A DNA stretch of 64,000 bases from an uncultured Collinsella sp. (GCA_958437495.1 CAUBOH010000001.1:96970-160969); one strand, 5' to 3'. Positions 1-9,182 are shown, numbered from the stretch's first letter. Numbers and translations: made by a program. The notes: generated by a model not told the origin, from the letters alone.

Positions 1-380
1 TTGTCTTGGTGCGTGTCGATACGCAGATAGTCGGTGCGTTCCTTGGCAAAGGCAAACATCGCAGCAGCGACGCCATGCGTGGTGCCGTCCGACGCCACGC
101 GATGCAGCACATGGTATGGAGCGTCGCTGCGCCAGGCGCCATCCTCAATTACGTCATAGCACTCGTCCGGACCCGGTAAAAAGGCAAACGTCGCCACCAC
201 GCGGCCGTCGACTTCGCACACATAGCTGCCACCGGCGGCGATATCGGCAGCCAGCTGCTCGGCAGAAGGCGTGCCCTCGGGCCACTGCGTGGCGTTGCCA
301 TGCGCACGCATAAAGGCGCGGGCCGCGTCATAGATAGCCATGACGGCGGGAATGTCGGTATCGAGGGTTTTTCTGATCAT
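1..380 (-). CDS. GNAT-family N-acetyltransferase (3' end cut by window edge)
   Basis: The reverse strand reads from ATG at 380 without a stop to base 1, giving 126 residues. It opens MIRKTLDTDIPAVMAIYDAA, the usual start of a Gcn5-related acetyltransferase, and continues with a YVCEVDGRVVATFAF strand typical of the fold. The family moves acetyl from acetyl-CoA to an amine; the substrate cannot be guessed. The acetyl-CoA-binding motif and C-terminus lie outside the window. It is divergent from the small protein at 458. Identification rests on N-terminal pattern only. Confidence 0.75.
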   Translation of the reverse strand, partial: MIRKTLDTDIPAVMAIYDAARAFMRAHGNATQWPEGTPSAEQLAADIAAGGSYVCEVDGRVVATFAFLPGPDECYDVIEDGAWRSDAPYHVLHRVASDGTTHGVAAAMFAFAKERTDYLRIDTHQD

Positions 381-457
381 CACGCGGCGACCTCACGTTT
401 ATTGGTATCACTTTGATTGAGCAATGATACCAGCGTTTGAAGAGGGGCGCGAAGCAG

Positions 458-754
458 ATGGGTAGCAAAAAGCGAGCCGCCTGGTCAAAAGCCAAAAGCG
501 AGTTTTTGGGCGCTGCCACGGGCGGCGATATGAGCGACCTGTTTGCACGCGAAGACGAGCGCCGCGACGCACTAGACGCCGAGCGCGATGAAGCCTGGCG
601 CTACAAGTCGTGCGAGCGCAAAAACCGTTACGACACGCGCGCCGAGGCCGAGGCAGTTATGGCCGACTGCGAAAACCGCGGACGACGCGGCCTGTCCTGC
701 TACAAATGCGAATACTGCGGTGGATGGCACCTGACGTCGCACCCCTGGAAATAG
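458..754 (+). CDS. Small hypothetical protein with C-terminal Cys-rich knuckle
   Basis: I do not recognise this family. The 98-residue product is highly charged and ends CYKCEYCGGWHLTSHPWK, so two or three Cys plus His could bind zinc. A TTG start at 437 is possible, but ATG 458 is preferred because AGAGGGG lies at a suitable distance upstream. It is followed by the convergent rsmJ. A nucleic-acid-binding role is inference only. Confidence 0.6.
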   Translation: MGSKKRAAWSKAKSEFLGAATGGDMSDLFAREDERRDALDAERDEAWRYKSCERKNRYDTRAEAEAVMADCENRGRRGLSCYKCEYCGGWHLTSHPWK

Positions 755-802
755 GCCCCGCATCGGCACGGCACTGACGGAGTACCAGCCATCGCACGCA
801 AA

Positions 803-1507
803 CTACGGGCGCGGCGGCACCAAAACATCGTAACGAACGGCCTTGCCCGCAAGTTGATAGCTCGGCTTAACGCCGGCAAGCAGTGGCCCCTTCACCGGCC
901 GCTTGATAACGACCTTGCGCGGCCGCACCGCAAGCGCAGCTTCGACCAGCGTTTCCTCATCGGTACACGGCTGTTCCAGATGGTGCAAGAGCTGGAACTT
1001 CTTTTTGACCGCCGCGCTCTTGGTGCGCTCGGGAAACATGGGGTCCAGATACACCACGTCGGGAGCGGCGAGCTCGCCCTGCCCGATCAGCTCAGCTGTA
1101 TGGCGAAGGCCGGTAATGCTGTCCTCGCCCGCATGTAAGCGCATGCGCGCCACGGCAGTCGCAAGCGCCGGATCATCTGCCGCGCGATCCAAAGCATCCT
1201 TGAGGAGCGCCGCGATCACGCAATCCTGCTCATACAGATCGACGGTAAAGCCCGCGGCCGCCAGTAGCAGCGAATCCTCGCCAAAGCCTGCCGTGGCATC
1301 AATCGCCCATGGGCGCTCGATGCCTTTTGCGCGCGCAGCCTTTACCAACAGCTCTTGCTGCAGACGCCCCTGCTTGAGCCGCGGAAGCATGCGGGCGAAA
1401 TCGGCGCGCAGCTCCATCGTGCCGTCGGTGAGCGTGAGGCCCTCGGACTTCCCGGTCAGCTCAAGCCCCGCGGCCCGAGCAACAGAAAAGGGATCGACGA
1501 CGCCCAT
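803..1507 (-). CDS. rsmJ: 16S rRNA (guanine1516-N2)-methyltransferase, RsmJ type
   Basis: A SAM-dependent methyltransferase of 234 residues. The SAM-binding motif DATAGFGEDS lies at about 70-79 and YLDPMFPERTKSA begins near 153; both are hallmarks of RsmJ, which methylates G1516 of 16S rRNA in the assembled 30S subunit. The start at 1507 has AAGGAG five bases upstream; an in-frame GTG at 1513 is less likely. Length is close to the E. coli protein. It stands alone, convergent with the gene at 458. The family call is firm; the exact target nucleotide is by homology. Confidence 0.88.
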   Translation of the reverse strand: MGVVDPFSVARAAGLELTGKSEGLTLTDGTMELRADFARMLPRLKQGRLQQELLVKAARAKGIERPWAIDATAGFGEDSLLLAAAGFTVDLYEQDCVIAALLKDALDRAADDPALATAVARMRLHAGEDSITGLRHTAELIGQGELAAPDVVYLDPMFPERTKSAAVKKKFQLLHHLEQPCTDEETLVEAALAVRPRKVVIKRPVKGPLLAGVKPSYQLAGKAVRYDVLVPPRP

Positions 1508-1570
1508 GGACACTCCTTAACAAGCAAAACGAATACGTGAGCGCCGTTTATGCCAGCACCCAACCGTCCG

Positions 1571-1714
1571 CTATTGTCCCACATGCGACATGGCCCACAG
1601 CATCCCAATGCAAAGCACCGCCATCAATCCCGTGCACACGGCAGCGATCACGGAATCACTCATGCGCCTTCCCAACGACCGGGGCTCACCCACTTGCTTG
1701 ACTCCGTACATCAT
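1571..1714 (-). CDS. 47-residue single-span membrane protein
   Basis: A short frame preceded by a very strong GGAGGAG seven bases before ATG. The product begins MMYGVKQVGEPRSLGRRMSD and then has one hydrophobic helix of about 20 residues rich in Ala, Val, Leu, Met and Cys, ending SHVGQ. Basic residues before the helix suggest N-terminus inside. I do not recognise a family. The perfect ribosome-binding site and clean hydrophobic segment make it a credible small gene despite its size. Confidence 0.55.
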   Translation of the reverse strand: MMYGVKQVGEPRSLGRRMSDSVIAAVCTGLMAVLCIGMLWAMSHVGQ

Positions 1715-1941
1715 AGCTCCTCCTTCGGTCCAGCCCTTACCATGGCCCCATCATCGCAGCGCCGCGCATACGCTGCCATCGATTTGGCTTACGCCCAGCT
1801 TTCCTTTTTGAAAGGTTGGACCGTGCAGGCAAGAGACGCTTTCAGGCGTATGCATCGCCGCGTTGAACTACAATGTGCTTCACCATATGTGCAGCACATA
1901 GGGTGCGCCAGGTTGGCGTACTCGTATCGAAAGGACCAGTC

Positions 1942-2343
1942 ATGAGCTTCACTCGCAAGACTCTCAAAATCCTTGCCCTGATTTATTTTGTTCTGGGCAT
2001 CGCCAGTCTCGTCATCGGAATCGCCGGCATCGCGACCGGCAAGTTCGAGTCCACCTACGGGCCGAACGCCATGCTCGCCGCGGCCGTGATTATCGTCAAG
2101 GGCCTCATCGATCTCGCCGCAGGCGTTGCGGGCATCAAGGGCGCCAACAAGCCTTCGCAGGTAGGCGGCGCGTTTAAGCTCGGTATTGTTGCCGCGGTCG
2201 CCACGCTTGCCCAGGCTGTGCTCACGCTTCCCGCACTCGGCGGCGACTCCATCAACTTTGGCGCCTTTGTCATCGTGGTGTACGACCTGTTCTTTGTTCA
2301 GCAGGCACATGAGGTTAAGGCCGAGAACAAGGACCGCCTGTAA
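1942..2343 (+). CDS. Small multi-pass membrane protein, unknown function
   Basis: A 133-residue protein with four probable membrane helices, rich in Ala, Gly, Ile and Val, ending in a charged cytoplasmic tail (EVKAENKDRL). ATG 1942 has AAGGA at suitable spacing; the longer frame from 1873 is unlikely because its extension is not membrane-like and lacks a good site. It is monocistronic and followed by a clear terminator. No family recognised. Confidence 0.6.
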   Translation: MSFTRKTLKILALIYFVLGIASLVIGIAGIATGKFESTYGPNAMLAAAVIIVKGLIDLAAGVAGIKGANKPSQVGGAFKLGIVAAVATLAQAVLTLPALGGDSINFGAFVIVVYDLFFVQQAHEVKAENKDRL

Positions 2344-2379
2344 GCGCTCGCTTCTCATAACCTCTGAAGCCAAGCAACT

Positions 2380-2425
2380 AAAAAGGGCCGATCGCGCATC
2401 TCCGCGGTCGGCCCTTTACGTTTGC
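2380..2425 (+). terminator. Intrinsic terminator after the 1942 gene
   Basis: Near-perfect stem AAAGGGCCGA...TCGGCCCTTT around a short loop, A run before and T-containing tail after, 40 bases past the stop codon. It may work in both directions, also serving the convergent methyltransferase. Confidence 0.75.
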
Positions 2426-2427
2426 CC

Positions 2428-2467
2428 AGATAAAACCTGCCAAAATAAACCTGTCCCTTTTTGGCAG
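2428..2467. repeat. REP-like palindrome (AACCTGCC / GGCAGGTT arms)
   Basis: Inverted arms AACCTGCCAAAA and TTTTTGGCAGGTT surround a core containing CTGTCCCTTTTT. It abuts the stop codon of the methyltransferase at 2472. It resembles the other short GTCCC-containing intergenic palindromes in this window. Confidence 0.6.
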
Positions 2468-2471
2468 GTTG

Positions 2472-3287
2472 TTAGCTGTGGCGGTACTCGGCGATGATGA
2501 AATCGATGTCGGTTTGAAGGGTGTCCCGGTTTGCCAGGCGCTCTTTGTCGGCGGGGCGCGTGCGGTAGTAGTACGGCGTCATCTGGAACACCGCCTCGAT
2601 GTCGGCCTGGGTCTGGAGCGTTATATTCGCAGACACCCGCTGCGTTCCTACTAACTCGAGCTCGGTAGTCTTCGGCAGCTTCTCGTCATTGAGATATGGC
2701 GTGTCGTAGAGCACCTCCTTGAGCCCAAACAGATGACGGGCGCCCGGCACCACGGTATAGAGCGAGCCCTCTGGCGCCAGCACGCGGGCAAACTCACGCT
2801 CGTTAAAGGGAGCGAAGAGCTCGGTCACCATATCGAAGGCGCCGTCCGCCACGGGAACGTCCTTCATATTGGCCACGAAGTAGGTCGCATCGCCGCGCTT
2901 GGCGGCAAGGCGCACCATCTCTTTGCCCAGGTCGAAACCGTAAGCATCCACGCCCGGCACCGCGCCCATGGCGCTGGTGTAGTAGCCCTCGCCGCAGCAA
3001 ATATCGAGCAAGGTCAGCTGCTTGCCCGTAGACACCCCGTGCCCTGCCGCCCGCTCGTGCACCAGCTCGACCATCGCATCGCGCAACGGCGCGTAGTATC
3101 CACGGTTCAGAAAGTCACGACGGCTGCGTGCCTGCGACTTGGGATCGCCCATGGAATCGCCGCTCTTGGACGAGCGCAACAGATATAGATAGCCCTCGCG
3201 CGCACGGTCAAACCGGTGTCCGCCCGCGCATGCAGCACCGCGCTCGTCGTCCACCAACGGCTCATGGCAAACGGGACACAACAACAT
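2472..3287 (-). CDS. rlmA: 23S rRNA (guanine-N1)-methyltransferase, RlmA family
   Basis: The 271-residue protein starts with a zinc knuckle Cys4-Pro-Val-Cys7 with Cys20 and His24, matching RlmA(I)/(II), then FDRAREGYLYLL and GDSMGDPKSQARSRRDFL, the family signature linking knuckle and SAM fold. LLDICCGEGYYT is the SAM motif. RlmA enzymes methylate N1 of G745 or G748 in helix 35 of 23S rRNA and in some hosts affect macrolide or tylosin binding. AAGGAG precedes ATG 3287. The A(I)/A(II) type cannot be told by eye. Confidence 0.85.
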   Translation of the reverse strand: MLLCPVCHEPLVDDERGAACAGGHRFDRAREGYLYLLRSSKSGDSMGDPKSQARSRRDFLNRGYYAPLRDAMVELVHERAAGHGVSTGKQLTLLDICCGEGYYTSAMGAVPGVDAYGFDLGKEMVRLAAKRGDATYFVANMKDVPVADGAFDMVTELFAPFNEREFARVLAPEGSLYTVVPGARHLFGLKEVLYDTPYLNDEKLPKTTELELVGTQRVSANITLQTQADIEAVFQMTPYYYRTRPADKERLANRDTLQTDIDFIIAEYRHS

Positions 3288-3363
3288 GGCAACTCCTTAG
3301 CGCGAACAACACAACGCCCACCATTGTCGCACGCCTTCCCCACCTAGCCATAGAAGAGACAAG

Positions 3364-3410
3364 GAGTGTCCCCAAGTGCCGGCAGAAAAGGAACGTCCCC
3401 AAGTGCCGGA
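3364..3410. repeat. Two direct copies of a GTCCCCAAGTGCCGG unit
   Basis: GTGTCCCCAAGTGCCGG and ACGTCCCCAAGTGCCGG occur in tandem about 28 bases apart between rlmA and the MATE gene. The core ACGTCCCCAA also appears, inverted, in the repeat cluster at 20747-20834. Probably decayed REP-like units. Confidence 0.6.
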
Positions 3411-3478
3411 TGAATGCATTAGGAGTATCATCGTCTGCGCAAATAAGCACGAAATAGCATGTTAGAGATTGAGAGCGC

Positions 3479-4861
3479 ATGGCTGACTCCGTATCTAAGC
3501 ACATTGACATGACCACCGGATCGCTGTGGCGCAATATTCCCCTGTTCGCCTTCCCCGTGGCCGCCACGAGCATCTTGGAGCAGCTGTCGAACCTCATCGC
3601 CACGGTCATCATCGGTAATTTCTCGGGCGACCAGGGAACCCTCGCCATGGCGGCGGTCGGCTCCAACGTTCCGCTTACCAGTCTTATGCTCAACCTGTTT
3701 ATTGGCATGTCGCTTGGCTCCAACGTGGTCATTGCCAACGCTATCGGCCGCAACGATCAGAACATGGTCAAACGCGCCGTCCATACCTCGATTCTTATGG
3801 CACTCGTGGGCTTTGTCGTCATCGCGCTGGGCGAGATCTTTGCCGAGCCCATGCTCGCCGCGCTCAACGTTCCCGCCGAGACCATGCCGCTCGCTTCGCT
3901 CTACCTACGCATCTTTTTGCTCAGCATGCCCTCAATCTTGCTCTACAACTTTGAGGCCGCGATCTTCCGCTCCGTCGGCATCACCCGCATGCCGCTGCAG
4001 GCGCTTGCCGTGTCCACCGTCCTCAACATTGGCCTGGACCTCATCTTTGTCCCCGTACTCCACTGGGGCGTCGCGGGCGTCGCCATCGCTACCGCCATCG
4101 CCTACACCGTCAGCGCCGCTACGCTCTTTATCCGCCTGCTCAAGACCGACTCCGTTGTCCGCGTCACCCCATGCGACCTGGCTATCGACCTCGTCGCCCT
4201 CAAGCGCATCGTCAAGATCGGCCTGCCCGCCGGCATCCAAAGCGCCGTCTTTGCCGTCGCCAACATCATCATCCAGTCTGCCATCAACAGTCTGGGCACC
4301 GAGGTCATGGCCGCATCGAGCGCTGCCATGAGCCTAGAGTACGTGTGCTACAACCTGCTCAACAGCTTTAGCCAAGCTTGCACCACCTTTGTGGGACAAA
4401 ACCACGGTGCCCGCGAGATCGGCCGTTGCACCAAGACGCTCAAAGTCTGCCTGGTCGAAGGCGGTATCGTTGCACTCACCACGATTATCGTTATTGTCGG
4501 CCTGGGGCGCGAGATCCTGTCGCTGTTCAACAGCGACCCCAACATCGTCTCGATCGGCTATATCCGCGTGTGTTCGATCTTCCCGGCGTACGCTTTTAGC
4601 ATGTTCTACGAAAACATGTCCGGCTACCTGCGCGGCTTTGGTATCTCGCTCACGCCCGCCCTCATCACCATGATCTGCGTCTGCGGCATCCGCTTCTATT
4701 GGGTATTCTGCGTGTTCCCGCACTTCCGCACCTTTGCGAACATTATGATGGTCTACCCCATCAGCCTGGGCACCACGGCGTTCTTTATGGTCGTGGCGGT
4801 ACTGCTCTGCCATCCGGCACGCACCTATCGCGCCACCCAAGCCAAAGCGACAGCCCGCTAA
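3479..4861 (+). CDS. MATE-family efflux transporter
   Basis: A 460-residue, strongly hydrophobic protein with about 12 helices in two similar halves, beginning MTTGSLWRNIPLFAFPVAAT, the usual MATE entry, with FIGMSLGSNVVIANAIGRND early and a repeat of the pattern (CTTFVGQNHGARE) in the second half. MATE proteins export cationic drugs or metabolites by Na+ or H+ antiport. Length is normal. There is no strong Shine-Dalgarno, so the start is inferred from family alignment. Substrate unknown. Confidence 0.88.
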   Translation: MADSVSKHIDMTTGSLWRNIPLFAFPVAATSILEQLSNLIATVIIGNFSGDQGTLAMAAVGSNVPLTSLMLNLFIGMSLGSNVVIANAIGRNDQNMVKRAVHTSILMALVGFVVIALGEIFAEPMLAALNVPAETMPLASLYLRIFLLSMPSILLYNFEAAIFRSVGITRMPLQALAVSTVLNIGLDLIFVPVLHWGVAGVAIATAIAYTVSAATLFIRLLKTDSVVRVTPCDLAIDLVALKRIVKIGLPAGIQSAVFAVANIIIQSAINSLGTEVMAASSAAMSLEYVCYNLLNSFSQACTTFVGQNHGAREIGRCTKTLKVCLVEGGIVALTTIIVIVGLGREILSLFNSDPNIVSIGYIRVCSIFPAYAFSMFYENMSGYLRGFGISLTPALITMICVCGIRFYWVFCVFPHFRTFANIMMVYPISLGTTAFFMVVAVLLCHPARTYRATQAKATAR

Positions 4862-4888
4862 ACACCGCACTCAACGCCACGCCAATCA

Positions 4889-5755
4889 TTAATTGACAAT
4901 ATGCGAGCTCATATAGTCGATAAAGCGTCGCGTGGCGATGGGCATGGTGTCCCAGCTGCGCCAAGCTGCCACCACGTCGCGCGAGGGAGCATGCACGATG
5001 GGGCGCACGCGAATATCGGCCCGCATGCCCTCGACGGTACGGCGATACAGCATACTCACGCCTAGGCCCTCCTCCACCATCGCCATGATGGTGTAGTCGT
5101 CGGTCACCTCGCTCGTCACGTGCGGCGACAGCCCATGCGCCGCGAATGCATCGAGCACCAGGCTCTGTTCGCCCTCGTCCAGCAGCACAAACGACTCGGA
5201 CGCCAGGTCGGCGAGCGTCACCCTTTCCTTTGCCGCCAGCGGATGCGCGGCCGGCAGCAGTGCCACCAACTCGTCGTGATAGACCACGCGCTTCTCGAGC
5301 CCAGCGGTAAAACCGCGTGCCGTAAAGCAAAAGTCAACCACGCCATCGTGCACCCACTGGGCGTTGCGCGTGTAATCGCCCTGCTTGAGGGTAAAGTGCA
5401 CGCCCGGATGCAGGGCCCCAAAGTCGCGGATCACACGCGGCAGCACGGTACGGCTCACGTTGGTAAACGTCGCAATACGAATATCAGTCGAGGAGAGCCC
5501 CAGCAACTCCTGGCGCTTGCCCTCAAGCTCGGCCTCGGCAGTTACAATCTGGCGCAGATACGGCAGATACTGCTTGCCGTCGCGCGTAAGCGACACGCCC
5601 TGCTTGCCGCGCTCGATAAGCGTGGTGCCCAGCTCGCGCTCGAGTGCCTTGACGGCCTGGCTCACCGCACTTTGTGTGTAGCCCAGCTCGTCAGCCGCGC
5701 GTTTCAGGCTGCCGCAATCGACCACCATACACACAATCTGATACCGCGATGCCAT
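4889..5755 (-). CDS. LysR-family transcriptional regulator
   Basis: 288 residues: an N-terminal winged helix-turn-helix (GSLKRAADELGYTQSAVSQAVKALE) and a periplasmic-binding-like effector domain from about residue 88. It is divergent from the EamA transporter gene at 5914 across 158 bases, the classic arrangement in which a LysR protein controls both itself and its neighbour. The intergenic stretch is A+T-rich and suitable for T-N11-A sites. Its ligand is presumably the transported metabolite (inference). Confidence 0.88.
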   Translation of the reverse strand: MASRYQIVCMVVDCGSLKRAADELGYTQSAVSQAVKALERELGTTLIERGKQGVSLTRDGKQYLPYLRQIVTAEAELEGKRQELLGLSSTDIRIATFTNVSRTVLPRVIRDFGALHPGVHFTLKQGDYTRNAQWVHDGVVDFCFTARGFTAGLEKRVVYHDELVALLPAAHPLAAKERVTLADLASESFVLLDEGEQSLVLDAFAAHGLSPHVTSEVTDDYTIMAMVEEGLGVSMLYRRTVEGMRADIRVRPIVHAPSRDVVAAWRSWDTMPIATRRFIDYMSSHIVN

Positions 5756-5913
5756 CGTGTCTCCCCATCGATATAGCCGTAAAACGTTTTGCCAGGGCTT
5801 TTTCTTCCGACATTAGCGTTTCTTAATCATACTGAAGATACATTCGCTTTACTACATCCACATCTGGGAGCAGAATCCTTTTTACGAAACCGTTCTGTAA
5901 CAAAAGGAGTCCC

Positions 5914-6816
5914 ATGGATCGCAAAAAAGCAATCGCGCTCTCATTTTCCGTTCCCGTCGCATGGGGCTTTTCGTACCCCCTTATGAAGATCGGCATGGAC
6001 AGCATGAACGCCACGAGCATCGTTGCGCTGCGCTGCATCATCGCCTTTGTGGCCTGCCTGCTGCTCTTCCACAAGCACGCGCTGCGCATCAACCGCGACC
6101 TCATGGTTCGCGCCGCCATCATCGGCGCCATCATGGCAACCGAGCTCACCTGCATGTGCTTGGGCTCCAGCCTCACCTCTGCCTCCACCGCCGGCTTCTT
6201 GCAGAGCCTGACGGTCGTGATCGTGCCGTTTGCCAACGCCGCCCTACTGCGCCGCGCCCCTGAGCGCAAAGTGCTCATCGGCACCGCCATCGTCACCTGC
6301 GGTATGTTGCTGCTCTCAGGCGCCGACTTTACCAGCCTGAACCCGGGCGCGCTCATCATGCTGCTCTCCGCCTTTGTCTATGCCGGCCATATCATTGTGG
6401 CGAAGCGCTTTGTCGAAGAAGTCGATCCGCTGGCCTTGGGCGTTTGGCAGCTGGGCTTTGGCGGCCTGTTCTCGGGCATCGCCGCGTGCACCTTTGGCGG
6501 CTTCACGCTTCCCGGCACGCCCAACGAGATCGTCGTGGTCGTCGCGCTCGCACTCATCTGCTCTGCCTACGGTTTTATCACCCAGACGCTCGTGCAGCCC
6601 CACGTGCCCGCCGAGACCACCGGCTTTGCCTTCTCGCTCGAGCCGGTCTGCTCCGCCGTCTTCTCGTTCTTCCTGGTCGGCGAGGTCCTGAGCCCCATCG
6701 CCTTCTTTGGCGCCGCCCTCATCCTCACCGGCGTCATGGCGACAACCGTCGAGCTTCCGCGCCTTCGCGCACATGGACAGGCTCGCATGGCAGGAGCGCC
6801 CGAGCACATCTCGTAG
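5914..6816 (+). CDS. EamA/DMT-family transporter
   Basis: A 300-residue protein with ten probable helices made of two EamA repeats (PVAWGFSYPLMKIGMD in the first; PAETTGFAFSLEPVCSAVFSF, the EPV signature, in the second). Members move amino acids, sugars or drugs; substrate unknown. AAAGGAG lies before ATG 5914. Its divergent LysR neighbour is the probable regulator. Confidence 0.87.
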   Translation: MDRKKAIALSFSVPVAWGFSYPLMKIGMDSMNATSIVALRCIIAFVACLLLFHKHALRINRDLMVRAAIIGAIMATELTCMCLGSSLTSASTAGFLQSLTVVIVPFANAALLRRAPERKVLIGTAIVTCGMLLLSGADFTSLNPGALIMLLSAFVYAGHIIVAKRFVEEVDPLALGVWQLGFGGLFSGIAACTFGGFTLPGTPNEIVVVVALALICSAYGFITQTLVQPHVPAETTGFAFSLEPVCSAVFSFFLVGEVLSPIAFFGAALILTGVMATTVELPRLRAHGQARMAGAPEHIS

Positions 6817-6904
6817 ACCCCACTCTTCATACAGCTGTGGCATAAAGGCAACCGGTGCGCCTTTACAATAGATGCCAACAGAGCATCTGCCATAAAGGAG
6901 CCCC

Positions 6905-7630
6905 ATGGACACCGCAACCCGCGACCGCAACATAGCAACTTGGTTGGGCGATGCGCCGCAGCCGGTACGTGACACGACGAACCAGCTGCTCGAGCGCATC
7001 GCCCTTTTGCGTGCCGAGCAAACCATCTACCCGGCACAAGACGACATCCTCAATGCCCTCGCCTATACGCCGGCCGACCAGGTCAAAGTTGTCATTTTGG
7101 GCCAAGATCCCTATCACGGACCCAACCAGGCCATGGGACTGTCGTTCTCGGTTCCCGTGACGCAAACCAAGTTGCCGCCGAGCCTGCGCAACATCTATAA
7201 GGAACTCAAAGCCGATCTGGACTGCCCCATTCCTGCCACGGGAGACCTAACCCCATGGGCACAACAGGGCGTCCTGCTCCTTAACACCACGCTCACCGTG
7301 CGCGAGCATGCCGCCAATTCGCACGCCAAGCTGGGCTGGAGCACGCTCACCGACTATATTATCGAACGCTGCTGTCAGCTGCCCCAGCCGGTCGTCTTTT
7401 TGGCATGGGGCCGCTTTGCCCAGCAAATGGTTGAGGGCAAGCTCGACGCGATCGGCGCGGGCAAGGCAACCGGCAAGTTCTGCCTGGCTTCTACGCACCC
7501 CTCGCCGCTTTCGGCCAACCGCGCCACGGCAGAACTCCCCGCCTTTATAGGGTCGCGCCCCTTCTCGGCAGCCAATCGGCTACTCGAACAGCACGGCTCG
7601 ACCCCCGTCAACTGGACTTGCCTCGGCTAA
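6905..7630 (+). CDS. ung: Uracil-DNA glycosylase, family 1
   Basis: A 241-residue protein with GQDPYHGPNQAMGLSFS from residue 66; Asp68 is the water-activating residue of family 1 enzymes. LLLNTTLTVREH and HPSPLS further on are the uracil-binding and DNA-intercalation motifs. It removes uracil from DNA to start base excision repair. AAAGGAG precedes ATG 6905, and a terminator follows directly. Confidence 0.96.
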   Translation: MDTATRDRNIATWLGDAPQPVRDTTNQLLERIALLRAEQTIYPAQDDILNALAYTPADQVKVVILGQDPYHGPNQAMGLSFSVPVTQTKLPPSLRNIYKELKADLDCPIPATGDLTPWAQQGVLLLNTTLTVREHAANSHAKLGWSTLTDYIIERCCQLPQPVVFLAWGRFAQQMVEGKLDAIGAGKATGKFCLASTHPSPLSANRATAELPAFIGSRPFSAANRLLEQHGSTPVNWTCLG

Positions 7631-7643
7631 AAATCAATACATC

Positions 7644-7684
7644 AAAAACGCGCCCGACGGCAATCTTGCCATCGGGCGCGTTTT
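7644..7684. terminator. Bidirectional terminator between ung and the SDR gene
   Basis: Inverted arms AAAACGCGCCCGA and TCGGGCGCGTTTT with a short loop between convergent genes; each strand has a T run after the stem. Confidence 0.85.
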
Positions 7685-8365
7685 CTACTCGGTCCAGATA
7701 AACTGGGTGCGGCCGGCCTCGCCGCCATCGATCAGCAGGCTCTGCCCGGTCATAAACCGGTTGGTCACGCCCACAAAGTAGATCCACTCGGCGATCTCTT
7801 GGGCGGTGGCCCAGCGTTTAAGCGGCGTGAGCTCCATAATCTGGTTCCACAGGCGCTCGTCTTCCATCACGCAACGGTTGAGCGGCGTGATAACGCCGCC
7901 CGGGTCCACACTGTTGGCGATGGCCTGCGGTGCCAGGCGGTTTGCAAGGTTCTTGGTGTAGGCGATAACGCCGCCCTTGCTGGCAGCATAGGCGGGAAAC
8001 TCCGATCCCGTATGCCCGCTCGCCGACCCCACATTGACTACGGATTTGATAGCCGGCGCCGGCTTGGCGGCAAGCCCCTCCCCCACAAAGGCGTAACGCT
8101 CGGTCACGTTGATGGTGCCACACAGGTTGGCGGCGATGTCATCGGCCGAATCCTGCGTACCGGCAACGTTCACGATCACCTGGGGCTCAAGGTCGTCCGG
8201 AAACGCGTCCGGCTTGCGGACATCAACAATCAGATGGCGGTAGCGCTCGTGTTCGATCGCCGCCGGCAGCAGATCAAGGCCCACGACCTCGTGACCCTCG
8301 TCCAAAAAGCGCTGCACACACGCGGTTCCGATACCGCCCGAGGCGCCCGTGATCAAAACCCGCAT
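7685..8365 (-). CDS. Short-chain dehydrogenase/reductase
   Basis: The 226-residue Rossmann protein carries the cofactor motif GASGGIG at 7-13, NVAG at 67-70, Ser near 114-116 and the catalytic pair Tyr126-x3-Lys130 (YAASK), with the family PGGV loop afterwards. NAD(P)-dependent oxidoreductase of unknown alcohol or ketone. Ten bases separate it from the transporter gene upstream, so the two are probably co-transcribed. Nothing in the sequence identifies the substrate. Confidence 0.88.
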   Translation of the reverse strand: MRVLITGASGGIGTACVQRFLDEGHEVVGLDLLPAAIEHERYRHLIVDVRKPDAFPDDLEPQVIVNVAGTQDSADDIAANLCGTINVTERYAFVGEGLAAKPAPAIKSVVNVGSASGHTGSEFPAYAASKGGVIAYTKNLANRLAPQAIANSVDPGGVITPLNRCVMEDERLWNQIMELTPLKRWATAQEIAEWIYFVGVTNRFMTGQSLLIDGGEAGRTQFIWTE

Positions 8366-8374
8366 ACTTGCTCC

Positions 8375-9097
8375 TTAGGCGGTTGCGTGGCGCTCGAGGT
8401 ACTCGGCGCCCACATTCTCGCGCTCCCAGCCGCGCACGACCTTGTAGCCCACGGGGCTCAGGAAGACCTCGCACAGCAGCTCGGCAACAGCGCCGGTCAG
8501 CGAACACATAAGGACCTGCACCCAGGTCCAACCAAAGAACGTGTGGCTTACCACAATGGCAAAGACCAAGTTGTCGATAAACTGGCCAACACCCGTGGAC
8601 ACATAGGAGCGGAAGGCGAAGCTCGCAAAGTTATTCTTTTTGAGCATGCGGCCGAGCGACTGGTTGAGCGTGGAGTTAACCACGGCAGAAACGAGCATTG
8701 CCAGCGAAGAGCCAAGCACCACGTACCAGGTGCCGCCGATGGTGGCGTTAAGGGCGGTGTTGACCTCGATCATACCCGTGTCGTAGTAGGCGCCCCACAT
8801 GCCGGGCGTGAGCGAGCATGCCCAAAAGCACAGGCTCACGGCCAGGTTGACCAGCAGCGCGAGGATAGAGATTTTGATGGATGCCTTGGCGCCAAAGCGC
8901 TTGCAGATCATGTCCTGGCACAAAAACGAAACCCAGCTCACCACAAAGCCGCAATCGAGTGCCAGATACGGCAGGCTGATAAGCTCTTTGTTGGCCAGCA
9001 GGTTCATCATGATGACGCTCACGAAAAACAGCGAAACCGTTGCCGCGGGAATGCTCCGCAACAGGACCTTGTAGTCCTCCATGACCTTCTTGATCAT
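8375..9097 (-). CDS. VUT-family transporter, probable queuosine-precursor importer (YhhQ-like)
   Basis: 240 residues with six to seven helices. The pattern MNLLANKELISLP, DMICKRFGAKASIK and a late polar TGVGQFIDNLVFAIV segment fit the DUF165/VUT (YhhQ) family, which imports preQ0, preQ1 or related bases for tRNA queuosine. AAGGAG precedes ATG 9097. The promoter at 9183-9211 leaves a 5' leader of about 80 bases containing a stem-loop, but I could not match it to a known preQ1 riboswitch class. Confidence 0.75.
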   Translation of the reverse strand: MIKKVMEDYKVLLRSIPAATVSLFFVSVIMMNLLANKELISLPYLALDCGFVVSWVSFLCQDMICKRFGAKASIKISILALLVNLAVSLCFWACSLTPGMWGAYYDTGMIEVNTALNATIGGTWYVVLGSSLAMLVSAVVNSTLNQSLGRMLKKNNFASFAFRSYVSTGVGQFIDNLVFAIVVSHTFFGWTWVQVLMCSLTGAVAELLCEVFLSPVGYKVVRGWERENVGAEYLERHATA

Positions 9098-9182
9098 TAT
9101 GTACTCCTTTGGTTTTAGGTTTAACGAGCAGGATATCGGACCCGAACTGCTCGGACGCCCCGGTCTTGAGACGACGGTGGGT

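Noticed and set aside
9098..9180. preQ1 riboswitch before the VUT gene
   Set aside because: A stem-loop exists, but I could not see the pseudoknot or the A-rich tail of known preQ1 classes.
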